NCBI RefSeq assembly: GCF_020379485.1
Contig: NC_063439.1
Location: 22,754,098 to 22,818,097, forward strand
From: Brassica napus
Taxonomy: Eukaryota; Streptophyta; Magnoliopsida; Brassicales; Brassicaceae
Length of the DNA stretch: 64,000 nt
Direction: 5' to 3'
Below are positions 12,695 to 24,392 of this stretch, one piece after another. The notes beneath the pieces were generated by a model. The model was not told the DNA's origin, did not search any database, and saw nothing but the letters and a program-made list of their open reading frames with translations. How positions within the stretch are numbered: the first letter of the stretch is position 1; each line of letters starts with the position of its first letter. Both the position numbers and the translations under genes were made by a program.

Positions 12695-12855
12695 CACACC
12701 GCTTTCGCGTACTCAAACCCTACACCCACTACACTTGCAACACGTGCCCCTGAAGGACGACCCAAAAAACTTCTTAACATATCCAGCCTTTTTCATTTTT
12801 ATTTCGACCCAAAATACTTAAAAATTGGGCTTAAGAAGTCCCGATGCGGATGTCC
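11914..12855. mobile_element. PIF/Harbinger-type non-autonomous element
   Basis: A TAA target duplication flanks it (11911-11913 and 12856-12858), with terminal inverted repeats GGGCATCCGC and GCGGATGTCC, the 3-bp TSD style of PIF/Harbinger elements. The left part is AT-rich, with a short tandem array of AATTACAAAGTTGAAA-like units at about 12132-12205. The right part (about 12310-12620) is GC-richer and resembles plant gene 5' sequence, possibly captured. A long GA tract follows. Long ORFs across the GA tract are low-complexity artefacts. No transposase was seen. Confidence 0.8.
12621..12692. repeat. (GA)n microsatellite, about 36 units
   Basis: An uninterrupted GA dinucleotide tract inside the Harbinger-type element. 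It creates spurious Ser-Leu and Arg-Glu open frames. Confidence 0.97.
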
Positions 12856-13189
12856 TAAAGCACTTGAAAATGTAAAATTGTAAATGAAATATTTAGCGGA
12901 AAATAGATGAAAATCGCATCATAAAAGAGGTATAAAAAACATAACGTGGCTACTTGGACTAATCGCATATACAAAAATTACGTTGATCGTTCTACAAATA
13001 TCGAATTAGTAAGAGTTCATTTTAATTAAAGTGTTTTGAGAACACTAATTAGGAAGTGCGTTAATTGAGTTGATAGGGCCATAGCATGTATACACAGATT
13101 TAGGCAAAAACATGTTGTCGACCAAAATAAACAAAAGAAGAATATTGGCAAAAAATCTTCTTGACCTTTTTTTTTATCTAACTCATATA

Positions 13190-14091
13190 TCTATTCTATT
13201 AAAAGGGAATCAGTCTTGATAAATCTACTTATTAAGGTTGTTTGGACCTTTTTTTTTTTTTTTTTTTTGGTCTTCCTTATATATTATATGTCATTCCTAT
13301 TTAATCTCACTTTGTTATCAGCAAAATAAATATTATTAATTGGGTTTTGGATGTTTAACTTAAAAATAATAATTTAACTGATACAACCCAATCAGAAAAG
13401 AAAATTATAAATCTAATTAACTTTTGTTACAGAAAAAAAAATTAACCAAATTAACTTTAGACCCTTTTTTTACAAAATCCCAAATTATGAAGACCATTTT
13501 ATACATAAATACATATTTTTTTTTTTTGTAACATAAATACATATAAAAGTAACATTATTTAAATTGTATGGATTTATAATAATAAAATATATGTCACAAA
13601 CTGGTTTTTTGTTAAAAAAAATTGATAATAGTTTGATAGAAAATTAAAAAAGAAAAAAAAATAATACTTGCTTCACTATTTTGGTAGATTGATAATTAAT
13701 ATATTTATAAATAAACTTAACAATATTTGTTAAAAGAAATTTCTTATACAAGTCAAATATATATTAATATATCAAAAATTTATAAAACAAAAAACAAATT
13801 ATATTTTTTCTCTGTGGGTTAATAACGGTCTTTTTGATTTTCACGTACTTTTACTATACTCATTTTATTATATTTTATTCCACTATATATGAGTTACTAG
13901 ATCTTACGGTTCGACCATAAGTCTGATTCGGATATGAAAACTCAATGAAAATATTGTACCCGACTAAAATAATAATAATAAAACAGCTTTAAATATTTTA
14001 GATATCTAATAATAAACATAAATTCATTTAATATTTTAGTTTACGGTCACCAAAAAAATACCCGCGCTTCTTAAACGCGGATAAAATCTAG
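13190..14091 (+). mobile_element. Non-autonomous Helitron, 0.9 kb
   Basis: It starts TCTATTCTATTAAAAGGGAA after an A and ends with CTAG (14088-14091) before T. The 3' hairpin has a 5-bp stem, CCGCG (14062-14066) and CGCGG (14076-14080). It has no coding capacity. Another Helitron-like 5' motif (TATACTATTAAAATAGAAGG) abuts its 3' end. Confidence 0.75.
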
Positions 14092-15130
14092 TATACTATT
14101 AAAATAGAAGGAATTCTAAAAAACTACTTAAAAAAAATTGTTGCGCCATTTTATTTTTAGTCCAATCTATTATATACAATCAAATATTATAACCAACCCT
14201 TACTGTATACCAACCAAATAATATTCTCTAACATTTATAAAAATATGTAACTTCTCTTTTAATTTCAATTTTTTTTGTGACCCACTTATTTTATCTACAT
14301 ATAAAAATGCTTAATGGTTACCAAAGGTACCTACCTATAGTATATACAACTTATAACATCTACCATTAATGATATATCAATATCTTATATATTAAAACAG
14401 AAATCACAACCTTGATTCATATGTGATTTTAAAAAAAAATAGACCTAATGGACTTATTCCTAGAAAGTCATGTTACATTTAATCTGTAATCTTATCATTT
14501 AAATTTTGGGCCTAATAGAATTTTTTATTGGGCTATCAATAATTAGATTTAAACAATAGATAATCCATTGGATTTATAGATACTATAAATTAAATATATA
14601 TAATTTAATTTTTGTAATAATATACCTCCATATATTAAATATTTAAATATTTGTCGATGTTAACTTTTAAAATTATAAAGTTTTTTTTTTAATAACAAAA
14701 ATCATATTATCTAACAATGATTAATCTTTACTACTTTAAACCAATGAAACAAATTTTAAACTATATAGTTTATTTTAAAAATTAAACAAAAACCAAATGT
14801 TTAATTGTTTACTCGATAATATAAATCTATGAAGCGAAAAGTTTAATCTTTAAAAAACTTTCTAAATTTATGAAATGTTACAATATCTTTGAATATGATA
14901 ATAAAAAAATATTTTACTAATCTTTATATATATAGTTACGATTTTAATAATGAAATAATAATCCGAAAATATATATAGAAGAAAATACAAATACATGTGA
15001 AAGTTTGAAACAATCTATTCAAAGAAAAAAAATATACAGTAAACTTATTATGCTTTAAAAATTGATAGAAACATATATTATAATATATCTCAATTTAGAA
15101 TTGAAAACAAAATATTTATATAAAAATAAA
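14092..15130. other. Intergenic, truncated Helitron-like 5' ends
   Basis: Two Helitron-style starts are visible, at about 14087 and at 14384 (TCTTATATATTAAAACAGAA), without matching GC-hairpin 3' ends nearby. The rest is AT-rich with no gene seen. Confidence 0.35.
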
Positions 15131-16501
15131 TGAAAACAAAAGCCTGCGCGGTTGCACTCAAGATCTTGACTTGACTGGACTTGACTGGACTGATCTTGAC
15201 TTGGACATAACTGGCCAAAACCCAAGGGACGACTTGATTGGACTGATCTTGACTTGGACATAACCTCGGCTTCACCATGTAGAAACTGACAGGCTTCGCC
15301 AGACTGATCTGGACTCGGACAGAACCTCCTTTAGCTTCTGGACAGTTCTTCGGACTTTCCGGCGGAGCATCGAGTAGAACTTCGAGTGGAACTGAACTAA
15401 TCTTGGACATAACCTCCACTTGATTGTAGGAGAATATACTGGCTTGGACGTATTGAATTGGACAGAGCTTCCGCGTCACAATCGTAGAGAATCGTCGATC
15501 GGACGGAACTGGCCTTCTCGGTGAGAATCGACTACACTCTAAGTCGACCACTTTGCTTCTCTCTCTCTTTCTCTCTGGTCACGTTGACTTGATTCTCATC
15601 TGAGATGATCTTCATTTGATTCTCATCTGAGATGATCTTCATTTGATTGACCTTCAGTTGGACAGAACATTCCCTAGGCGCTGACTCGAAATCAATAGAG
15701 AACTGATCTCGAAAACTCTCTAAAACTCTCGAAATAGCTCGGAATCACTTGATTTCTTTTTCTACTTTTCTCTCACGGTTTTAACTTGGTTTGGACAGGT
15801 CTGGATGTGAAGAAATGATCAGGGTCGTGGGGTATTTATAGGAGACACCAGCCAATCAGCTTCAGGTTGGTGGCAGCCCGTGTGTCGCTTCGCATGGCTC
15901 CTGACGCATGCGCAGCGGCACCTCGTGCTCCACATGTCTGGCTGAATGTCCAGGACACTTGCAGGACGCCACCACTCCTTCCAGATGTCAGGCTGCATGA
16001 CTAGAACTCATGCGGGCGCCACAGCATCATACACATGGCTGGCCGCATCCTTCGGTTGCATGCGTGGAGACACCTCGTGCTTGGTCGATCCACCTCGTGC
16101 TTCTACATGTCAAGTTGCATGTGCAGCTTCCATGCACGGCGACACCTCGAGCTTCTGTAGACACTAAGCTTGCTGGACAGTTGACACCACGTTCTGAACC
16201 CATGCAATAAGCCACCTCGAGCTTCTCGGTCCATTTGCCTGATTTCGATCATTCCGGTGAATTTTTGTCCCGCGATCAATCCCAAATATTTTTCTACGCC
16301 CTTTCTGATGCTCTGAATTTTTTTAATAAACTCCAATTGATCTATGAACTTGAGAGAAAATATTTTCCGATCCTTCGGCTTCATCGAAGACTTCATAATA
16401 CCGAAATTAGGGTTTTCGTCTAATTTCGGGTTTTCCCTCGTGCTTCGATCCCGTCGTGCTTGCTTCCAAAACATCCATCTGATCAATCTAAGACATTGTC
16501 A
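15130..16501 (-). mobile_element. LTR-like retrotransposon block (solo or truncated)
   Basis: GC-richer sequence with the layout of an LTR read on the minus strand. A TATA box (CTATAAATACCCC, at about 15829-15842) is followed by a 700-bp leader-like region full of repeated GTCC/CAAGTCAAGATCAG motifs, then an AT-rich A-tail-like stretch. Upstream of the TATA box a CACCTCGTGCTTC-type motif recurs six or more times (about 15920-16460). A plausible LTR start, TGACAATGTCTTAGA, lies at 16501. No primer-binding site or second LTR was found, so the ends are approximate. ORFs here look fortuitous. Confidence 0.4.
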
Positions 16502-16699
16502 AACCATGGTCTAGTGGCATACTTGACTTATAGTTCAAACAAGGACAATCTGATCGCCCGCAACTCGGCCACCACAAAGATACTCGACCATTCTCTTTTT
16601 TTCTTAACAGGTCCTAGAGCTCTTTGACTCCTGCTCTCTACCACAATCTCCTCAGCTTGTAATGTGGAGGGCTAGTGTTTACTTCCAAATCCTCGCTCA

Positions 16700-17460
16700 G
16701 ATGAGGCTCTTCGGTTACATATACACTTAACTACCATTCCCAACCCTGGCTTATCTTTTGCTGAGGATTCTTTTGTTTGGATTGTGGATGGGACCAACGA
16801 CGGCCCAAACTTAACAGATGCCCCACTCCAATTTAAAAAGTGTGCTCATTTTCCTTTGTAAAAAAAATTGTATGTTTTATTAAAAACAATTCTAGCCCAA
16901 AAAAAAAACCATAAAATTTTTGAACCCTAAGCAGTGGCTTACTCTGCTTGTACCATGGGCCGGCCCTGGATGAGACTGACTGCAGGGGTTTTTCTTAAGC
17001 TGGATCGGACATGGGAAAGCATCAGGCCTCGGGCTCACGTGAAGCCTTGGGTAGATTGTGTCTGATTTAAGGGTGCCATTTTGAAACATGCTTTCAGGTT
17101 TCAACATGTGGCTCGCTCAGCTAGATCGACTTCCGATGAGGGCACGACTAGTCTCATGGGGTCTAGAGGACCACTCAACTTGCTGCTTCTGCTCTCGTTT
17201 TGATGGATGTAGAGACCCATCTTTTTCTTGGCTGTGAGTATAGCCTTCCAAATTTGGAACAGGGTAATCGACAGGCTAGGTCCACTACATCGCTCACTGC
17301 AATCTTGGGCTGAGCTCCCCTCGTGGACAAAAACATCATAAATTTCTGCTCCAACGCTACACATGCAGACTTTGACTATTGAATAAGCAAGTCCATCAAG
17401 AATGATCCCTAGGTTGAATGAACGCACAAAGATGGAGATTATGTCCATAAAGGGTTAAAG
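16700..17460 (+). mobile_element. LINE (non-LTR retrotransposon) ORF2 remnant
   Basis: Plus-strand frames contain the C-terminal zinc-binding region that follows reverse transcriptase in plant LINEs (zf-RVT). From 17106 the frame reads MWLAQLDRLPMRARLVSWG, then LEDHSTCCLCSRFDGCRD and PSFSWL before a stop. The Cys-x2-Cys and R-D-P/H-x-F pattern are typical, and after a frame change the text EYSLPNLE continues the domain. A piece further upstream (about 16750-16820, SFVWIVDGTNDGP) fits the same ORF. Several frameshifts and stops make it non-functional. Confidence 0.6.
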
Positions 17461-17649
17461 TTTGGGAAAGTATCAAGGAATGCACATAAGATTATTGTTG
17501 CTGAAAGAGTTGTGCTATACTTTGTGCAGAGGAAGAACGGCATTGCGACCCTTACCAAGATTTTATTCTATAGTTTCTCAAGTAACTGGTGTGGTTACAT
17601 TCATGTTAAACAGAAACTCTACCTAGTCAAAAACAGGGACATACACCAC

Positions 17650-18430
17650 AAAAGAACCGCTAACCAAACGACATGACAAAATCGGAACAGACCACTTGCT
17701 GCAAAAGGAGGAACCCAGAACTATAACGACCTCGACGAATGTTCTTTCGGGAAATGAGCATATCACGGTACCGCTTCATCCCTTCGCGTTTCATCACCAT
17801 CTCTCTTGTGTGAGCACAAGTTTTGTGGCTTTGCATAGTGATTTTTTTTGTTTGTTGCAAGATCAGCAGGCTTAAAACCCTATAGATTGTAAGACGGTAT
17901 AACTCAAACCCACTTTGCTTTTATAAGGGTTATTATTTATTTTGTAGCCCTGATTTTTCAGTTGCACATTTGATGACAGAAAAACCATGTCTTATTTATA
18001 TACCGAATTAAGCTTTTTGTTCAAAACGGTCTTAATTACGTGTATTTATGGTATAAAATTTCTAGGTTTTTTCGAATATGTATATTAATGTCCTGAAACT
18101 AGACAAAGTTATTTTCAAAATGTAAGGGCACAAATAAGGCACAATATTAACTTAGTCCTTGAAAACTATTTGATGTGCTTTAATTGCTTTCACAAAGTCA
18201 GTAAATTCAATTATGTACAGAAAATTAATACTCAATAATTGATTACACATCGTTAAAAATGAGTCAAAGTTTTTAATTATGATACATGCATGTAATTTAT
18301 GCCAGCGCATAGAAAAAGGTACCGGAAAAAATTATTGTTCCTTAGTAGATGAATTGATTTAGGAAATCCAGTAATCCAAAATGTGATTGTTAGTTAAGAA
18401 AGCAATTGAATTGTTCATTTAAGAAAAAAT
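17650..18430 (-). pseudogene. Partial duplicate of the 20.6-21.4 kb gene 5' region
   Basis: A minus-strand ORF (17660-17860) shares HTREMVMKRE with the ORF at 20646-20951 but diverges after about 12 residues. The sequence upstream of the start (17860-18430) is clearly homologous to 20990-21430, including ACTTTGCTTTTATAAGGG, which on the minus strand supplies a TATA-like CCTTATAAAAGC in both copies. The promoter and first codons are therefore duplicated, while the downstream coding part is different or lost. I do not recognise the encoded protein. Confidence 0.45.
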
Positions 18431-18779
18431 GATTTGCTGGTTAAGAAAGTAAAAATAAATGAGTTGTTCGTTAAGAAAATTATTTGTTCTCGGATATTAA
18501 AATGTAACTAATAATCAGTTATATATGTTTTCGTATTTTTATTAGTAGGTTAAAAACCCTTCAACAAAAAAATAGCAATAATAATTTTGTTTGAAGGTCT
18601 GATTTATAACAACTCACAAAATGTTCACTAGACTACATTGAATCATTTTTATGCAAAGACTACATCAAATCAAATCATATTTATTTACACAAACATACGT
18701 TATGAAATGAAGACGTTTCTTACAAGCAAATGATCTCTAGCTAAGCTGTTATTTTACGTACTTGAGTCATGTTCTTAAA

Positions 18780-18900
18780 GTCCATCGTCTTTGATAGTAG
18801 CTTCGAATGTCTGTTCTGGTAGGTCCATGAATTCGAATGTCTCATTTGTCATTATATAACACCCACCTCCCCCAAAGCCTGGGGTTTTGAGCGTGAAATT
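18780..18900 (-). pseudogene. Possible coding remnant (C-terminal fragment)
   Basis: On the minus strand an open stretch reads GFGGGGCYIMTN, then ETFEFMDLPEQTFEATIKDD and GL before a stop near 18780. It is less AT-rich than its surroundings and looks like the last exon of a gene, but I cannot name the family and found no upstream exon. Confidence 0.25.
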
Positions 18901-19215
18901 AAAGACATGTGTTTACACAACTAGACATACCACCGTATCCCGACAATGATTTCATGAACTCTATGCCCTCTTTTTAAAAAACACCACTCCAACTATATCC
19001 ATTATTTCTACTTACAGTCTTGTACAAATGGGAATGAAAATGAGGGTCATGAATACCCGCAGTTTTCATGATGACTGCACAGTCCTTGATATAATTCTAG
19101 GCCAAAGGCAGAAGAAATCATTCAAAAATCTGATGCAGTATCATGGCTGAGATATGAGTAAATCTTATAAAGTTTCACTTAAATGTTTTTGAGTTTCTTC
19201 TTGCCAAGATCAACC

Positions 19216-20356
19216 TGATGTAGATTAAGATATTTAGAATTAATATCTTAATTATTTGATGTTTTATTTATTATTAGGATAATTATCTTTATTGTTTTAG
19301 GATTTTCGATTTTATTATATATAGTCTTCTAGGCTTAAGTTTGTATTCAGTTGGTGATTTGATTAATAAAATTGAGATTTTTCTTTTTGTTCTTTGTTTC
19401 CGGGTAGATCATTGGTGATCTCAACGAATTTAAAAAGACATTGATCTTAGATATTCTTAGACTAAATAAAATCTTTGTATTATCTAGCTTCTGCTACATC
19501 AGGTGGTATCAAAGCTGGTGTTTTGGTTTCTTATATCAAAACTCGATTCTGGAATCATGGAAAATTTATTCGCTAATAGCGAAGACACTGTTTATAAATA
19601 ATTTATTGGCGATCCTGTTTATGATATTTGCTACGATAACATAAACTTCATCAACGATCAGTTATCAAAAGACGTGGCCGTGAATCAAAGTCAAAGCATG
19701 ATATCAAGAGAAGACGTCCAGGTGTGCAGCCATTCCAAGCCCATTGAAGAAGGTGTGTTCGTAAAGAGCATGGAGATATCAGGGGTTTTGTTTCTTTATC
19801 ATAATGAATACATGAAGATAAAATTTCAGATCCTTGTGATGTGTTTTGCTACGGTAGGTGTGAAGATCAAATTGATGATGCAAAAGAATTATATTATTTT
19901 ATTTGATGGATATTATCGATGGAAGGCTAAGGAAAAACAAAAATTATGTGTGTCATGGTTAAGGTTTTGGGATCGAAGACCACGGTTAAGATTCGAGGAT
20001 GAATCTTCTTCAACCCGAAGAGAATGATGTAGATAAATATTTGGACTATTTTCAAATATTTATTATTTAGTTTATTAATTATTTAGATAATTATCTTTAT
20101 TATTTTAGAGTTTTATGGTGTTTTTATATATAACCGGTTTAAATTTGTATTGAGTTTATGATTTGATTAATAAAGGTTAAGAGATTTCTCTTTAATCCTT
20201 GTTTTCGGCTAGATCATTGGTGATCTCAACGAATTTAAGAAGACATTGATCTTAGGTATTCTTAGATTAAATAGATCCTTGTGTTATTCTAGTTTTTCGG
20301 ATATTCTCAGAATCAACGGATCTCTAGTTCTATCCTATAAAGCTTCCGCTACGTCA
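19216..20356 (+). mobile_element. Miniature LTR retrotransposon (TRIM-like), complete
   Basis: Two direct terminal repeats lie at 19216-19501 (286 bp) and 20025-20356 (332 bp). Both start TGATGTAGAT; they end CTACATCA and CTACGTCA. A 5-bp target duplication, CAACC, flanks the element (19211-19215 and 20357-20361). A primer-binding site TGGTATCAAAGC (19504-19515), of the initiator-tRNA-Met type, follows the 5' LTR, and a short purine run (GAAGAGAA) precedes the 3' LTR. The internal region is only 523 bp and has no protease, RT or integrase, so it depends on another element. The LTRs have diverged, so the insertion is not recent. Confidence 0.88.
19557..20027 (+). pseudogene. Gag-like ORF of the miniature retrotransposon
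   Basis: It begins with an ATG 55 bp after the 5' LTR. The frame reads MENLFANSEDTVYK, has an in-frame TAA at codon 15, and continues open (FIGDPVYDICYDNINFINDQ) to a TGA made by the first three bases of the 3' LTR (20025-20027). That gives 157 codons in total. I see no CCHC knuckle or protease motif. One stop makes it non-coding now; a 117-codon ORF remains after it. Confidence 0.4.
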
Positions 20357-20645
20357 CAACCCCATCTAGCTAGTTTACAAACTCTTCTCATATTGTATCA
20401 AATTCACATATACATACACACGTACATATGCATATACATTATTATAGAGCTTAGTAAATTCGATTGATTCAGTATAATACAATATATATATGCTTTATGT
20501 ATATGATATGATGTGTATACATAGCTTCCATACTTTGAAATAGTAAATTTTTATTATAGCATAATGTTACAACAAAGCACATTATTTAAAATGAAAATAC
20601 ATAGGCAATATTTATTCTTATTATTTTGGAAAAAGATGATTACAT

Positions 20646-20951
20646 TTACAGAAACAGATAAGTCCCCCAATCTTTAGAAGCATTGGTGATGGGACTGTTT
20701 TCTCCTAAGTTTGGAGTAACATCTCTTGTGTTACGACTTCCAATGATTGAAATGAAATCTCTTGTGTAAATCTGAGCATTGCCTATGGTTGAAGTAGATG
20801 AAGAAAATGATCCATTAATATCCATGATCATACAACCATGCTCAGAACTAAAGCGAAAGTACTTTTGTAACTCGTAATCTACGTTGTAAATACCACGATC
20901 GAAGCGGCTACGACGCTCCGCCGCCTCCAACTCTTCGCGTTTCATCACCAT
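20646..20951 (-). CDS. Unrecognised 101-aa protein
   Basis: The start MVMKREELEAAERRSRFDRG was chosen because in-frame codons upstream (HTRE) lack a Met and the region is shared with the copy at 17.7 kb. The protein is soluble, has a charged N-terminal helix, then SSEHGCMIMDINGSFSSSTS, and ends WGTYLFL. No known domain is recognised. A TATA-like CCTTATAAAAGC lies about 120 bp upstream on the minus strand (about 21064-21075), conserved in the duplicate copy. It may be a one-exon gene or the first exon of a larger one. Confidence 0.35.
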   Translation of the reverse strand: MVMKREELEAAERRSRFDRGIYNVDYELQKYFRFSSEHGCMIMDINGSFSSSTSTIGNAQIYTRDFISIIGSRNTRDVTPNLGENSPITNASKDWGTYLFL

Positions 20952-21428
20952 CTCTCTTGTGTGAGGACAAGTTTTGTGGCTTTGTATTGAGAATTTTTTT
21001 TTCTTGCAAAATCAGCAAGCTTAAACCCTATAGATTGTAAGACAATATCATCAAACCCACTTTGCTTTTATAAGGGTTATTATTTATTTTATTGCCCTGG
21101 TTTTGTTCAAAGCTGTCTTAATTACGTGTATTTATGATGGTATAATATTTATAGGTTTCGTCAAATATGTATATTAATGTCCTGAAAACTATTTGATGTG
21201 CTTTTATTGCTTTCAGAAAGTCCGCAAAGTTAATTATGTACAGAAAATTAATACTTGATAATTGATTACACATCTTTAAAAATGAGTCAATTTTTTTTAA
21301 TTATGACAAATGCATGTAATTCGTGCCAGCGCATAGAAAAAAAAAATACCAAAAAAAAAGAATTCTTGTCCTTAGTAGAAATTGACTTATTAGGCAATTC
21401 AATAATCCGAATTTGATTTTTTTGTGGG

Positions 21429-22206
21429 GTGTTAGTGGGAGTTAGATTTATGATGATTGTAAGAATTTCTAGAGTTTATGAGAAGTTATTGGAAGATGAA
21501 TTTGTATAGAGTTTGTGAATTTTAAGAGTTAATTGGTTTAATAAAGGTAGGTGGATTATGAAAATATATATAGATTATGAAACTGATCAATTCTAGTTTA
21601 TTTTTGTCATAAAAAAGAGTAGTCAAAGAGAAAAATGATCAAATGAAGTTTTATTAAAAAAGACAAAAGACTATTTTCCCTTCCGCTTTACATATATAAA
21701 TAATAAAAATAAAACTAATAAAAAGTTTTTTAATTATTTGTTTTTTATTTATTTCGAATTATATGTTTATAAATTCAAACTTTTTATAAATTCTAAAATA
21801 ATTTTTGGAATTTTCTTTTTCAATTTTTTGTCAAATGTTCTTTTTAAAATTCAAAAATGCTTTTTGAAACTATTTTTTTAAATTATTATAAATTTATATT
21901 ATTTATAAATTTTAATTTTATATTCAAAAATGATAAAAATAATATAAAAATAATTATATATTCAAAAATGTAAAAGTATATATTAAATAAAATGTAATGA
22001 ATTATAGTTTTGGACATATAATTTGGATTTAAAGTGCAATTGATATTTGGTAAGTATAACTATTTTGTTTTCAAATTTTTTTATCACATATATTTTGAAA
22101 ATCACATGGACACATATGATATTTTGAAAATGAAGTCTTATGAGTAAAAATGAATAGAATTCATCTCCCAATATAAAAATGAATAGAATTCATCTCCCAA
22201 TAACAC
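21429..22206. mobile_element. MITE-like element with GTGTTATTGG-type ends
   Basis: The left end GTGTTAGTGGGAG and the reverse complement of the right end (GTGTTATTGGGAG) form an imperfect terminal inverted repeat. Near the right end a 29-bp unit containing GAATAGAATTCATCTCCC is duplicated in tandem (about 22146-22203). No convincing target duplication was found and there is no ORF. A second, similarly ended segment (22400-23048) lies to the right. Confidence 0.35.
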
Positions 22207-22399
22207 TAGATTGAATTAGGATTAGAGAATCAATAATAACTAAACTTTTTGAATAACAAGAGATTTGAATGGATTTTGAAAATTTTTAAACCATTAACAA
22301 TGGATTCTATTAAGATTTTTGAAATCCAAAAACCAATAACAATGGAATCTCAAAATTTTTAAAGTTCATGAGAATTCATTTACTAATAACTCTTCCTTA

Positions 22400-23048
22400 G
22401 TGTTGTTGGTTTATACATTCTCACAATTCCATTAAATCTACTGTTATTGGTTTGATGATTTTGTAATTCTATACACAATCTTTTATTATTCAAAAATTTT
22501 AGATTTAAATGATTCTTTAAATCTATTAATATTGGTACTATTGGAAATTTATTCTTCACCATTTAACTCATAACACAAGATTTTGAGAATGAATTCATAA
22601 GATTATGAAAGGATAAGAGTCTTTTGTTTACTTTTTGGCTTGTCCAATTTTGTAAAACTTGTAGACTGAATCAGTCTTGCATGATTCTTTCATTTGTTAT
22701 CATCATGTAGAGATTACTTTGAAGTTTTCATGAAAATAACATAATATATCAATCAAACTTCTTCTTTCAATATTTTTATTTTTTTGGGTTTGATCGAGGT
22801 TGCTATTGTTTTCTTATGTCAAACAAATAATTATGGATAGATAACTGCTTAATAAAGTAAATTAAAATAATTTTTTTAAAAAAAATCAGTGGTTTTTGGA
22901 AACAAGAAAATTCCATAGTAGTTATAAAATGAATTACAACTAATTCCACATGCATTGTAGTCGAATCATTAAACTCCATTGAAATACACTCAAGCTATAA
23001 TTACAAAATTTAATTCTAATTCCATTAAAATTCTATATTCAATAACAC
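22400..23048. mobile_element. Second GTGTTATTGG-type MITE-like segment
   Basis: It starts GTGTTGTTGG and ends CAATAACAC, again a short inverted repeat. It is AT-rich, without an ORF, and no target duplication was found. It may belong to one larger decayed element together with 21429-22206. Confidence 0.3.
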
Positions 23049-23435
23049 TCAAATCTAGTTACAACTAGGTGTCTTCCTGCACCATGTGCAGTAAAAAAAT
23101 TTAAAATATTTTTTAACAAATAAATATAAATTATATTTTAAAATAAAATTTTATTAATATTGTAAATTTTATTTTTCTTATCTATATTTTAATATAAATT
23201 TGATTTAAGTAAACATAAAAGTTTATTTAAGAATATGCATGTATATATTTGAAATTATAATCTTAGATAGATTTTTCTATATATTTATTTTAATTAAATA
23301 TATTAAATAAATTTGTTATTATCATGTAGAGATTAAGTTTAAAGTTTTCATGAAAATAACATAATATATCAATCAAGCTTTAAGTTTGGTATCTGCAATA
23401 ACTACAGACTTAAGCCTTGAAGGGTAAAAGCTTTT

Positions 23436-23632
23436 GTCCGCGCATAAATGGTTCCAAATTTCTCTACGTTATGGGTTTCTTCTTCTTTTTCTTCCGCTTT
23501 TTGTTGCTCATTCTTACGGTTTCACTTTCTCCAGCGCATAAATGGTTCCAAATTTCTCTACGTTATGGATTTCTTCTTCTTTTTCTTTCGCTTTTTGTTG
23601 CTCATTCTTACGGTTTCACTTTCTCCAGCTCA
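23436..23632 (+). repeat. Tandem duplication of a 96-bp signal-peptide-like exon
   Basis: A unit of about 96 bp, from GCGCATAAATGGTTCC to TTTCACTTTCTCCA, occurs twice back to back. In the frame MGFFFFFFRFLLLILTVSLS it encodes a hydrophobic segment like a secretory signal peptide, repeated in the second unit as MDFFFFFFRFLLLIL. Continuous ORFs of 95-99 aa run across both units. The downstream text does not identify a mature protein, so this is probably the 5' end of a degraded secreted-protein gene. Confidence 0.5.
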
Positions 23633-24029
23633 ACAATGTCTGCTATATGTCTCTCAATCAATCAGTGTCGTGCCTACGTTTTCAGGCCTAAGACAAAATT
23701 TTAAAAAATTAGCAAACATCATATTTTTAAGAAATCATTACTTTTGAAAATATTATTCTGAAAAGGTAAACTATAAAATATGACAAAATAGTTTCTGATT
23801 TTCTTAGTGTTTAAAATATTATTACAAAATAAATTTTAACAAACATTATATATCATGACAAAAGATTATTTTGATAAGGATTATAATAAATAGTTATAAC
23901 AATATCACTAAAAGATATAGTTAATTAAGTATATTTTTGCAAAAAGGGACCCTAAGTTCGGTGAGAAAATGACGGCCTGAGGCCATTGCCTTTATTTTAT
24001 ATGGGTGAGCACGGCTCTGCAATCAATCA

Positions 24030-24392
24030 CTTGTCAACTTCTTCATCTCTTAACAATGTGTGTCATATATTTTCTCTCTAGATGTTCCTCGTACGACGAA
24101 GACGTCGGTTCCAACTCCGAGATCCCCAACTCTAGCTCATGCTCCTCGTACATTGTATCTGAGGAAGAGACAATGGCTTTGTCCGTGTGTAGATGAAATA
24201 AACGAAGAAGTTGGATTGTGTATCTTCTTCTTTAGGCGATGATCTCGAGGAGCTTAAAGATTGTGTAGATCTAGGCTTTGTGTTTAACTACGAGGAGATT
24301 CCTGAGTTTTGTAGTATAAATTTACCGGCTCTTGAGCTTGTTACTGGATGAGTCAGAAGTTTATGGATCAAGATCATCACCATACTTAGCTT
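24030..24392 (+). pseudogene. DUF1685-family protein fragment, frameshifted
   Basis: Plus-strand translation after about 24232 reads DDLEELKDCVDLGFVF, then NYEEIPEFC and NLPALEL, the hallmark of plant DUF1685 proteins (D-D-L-x-E-L-x-x-C-x-D-L-G-F-x-F). The frame then shifts near 24340 and continues as MSQKFMDQDHHHT to a stop. Upstream, 24080-24200 gives RTTKTSVPTPRSPTLAHAP and LYLRKRQWLCP in another frame. At least two frame changes and a stop show it is a pseudogene. Function of the family is not established. Confidence 0.6.

Noticed and set aside
12351..12780. Long overlapping ORFs rich in Ser-Leu or Arg-Glu
   Set aside because: They are translations of the (GA)n tract at 12621-12692 in all frames and sit inside a Harbinger-type element.
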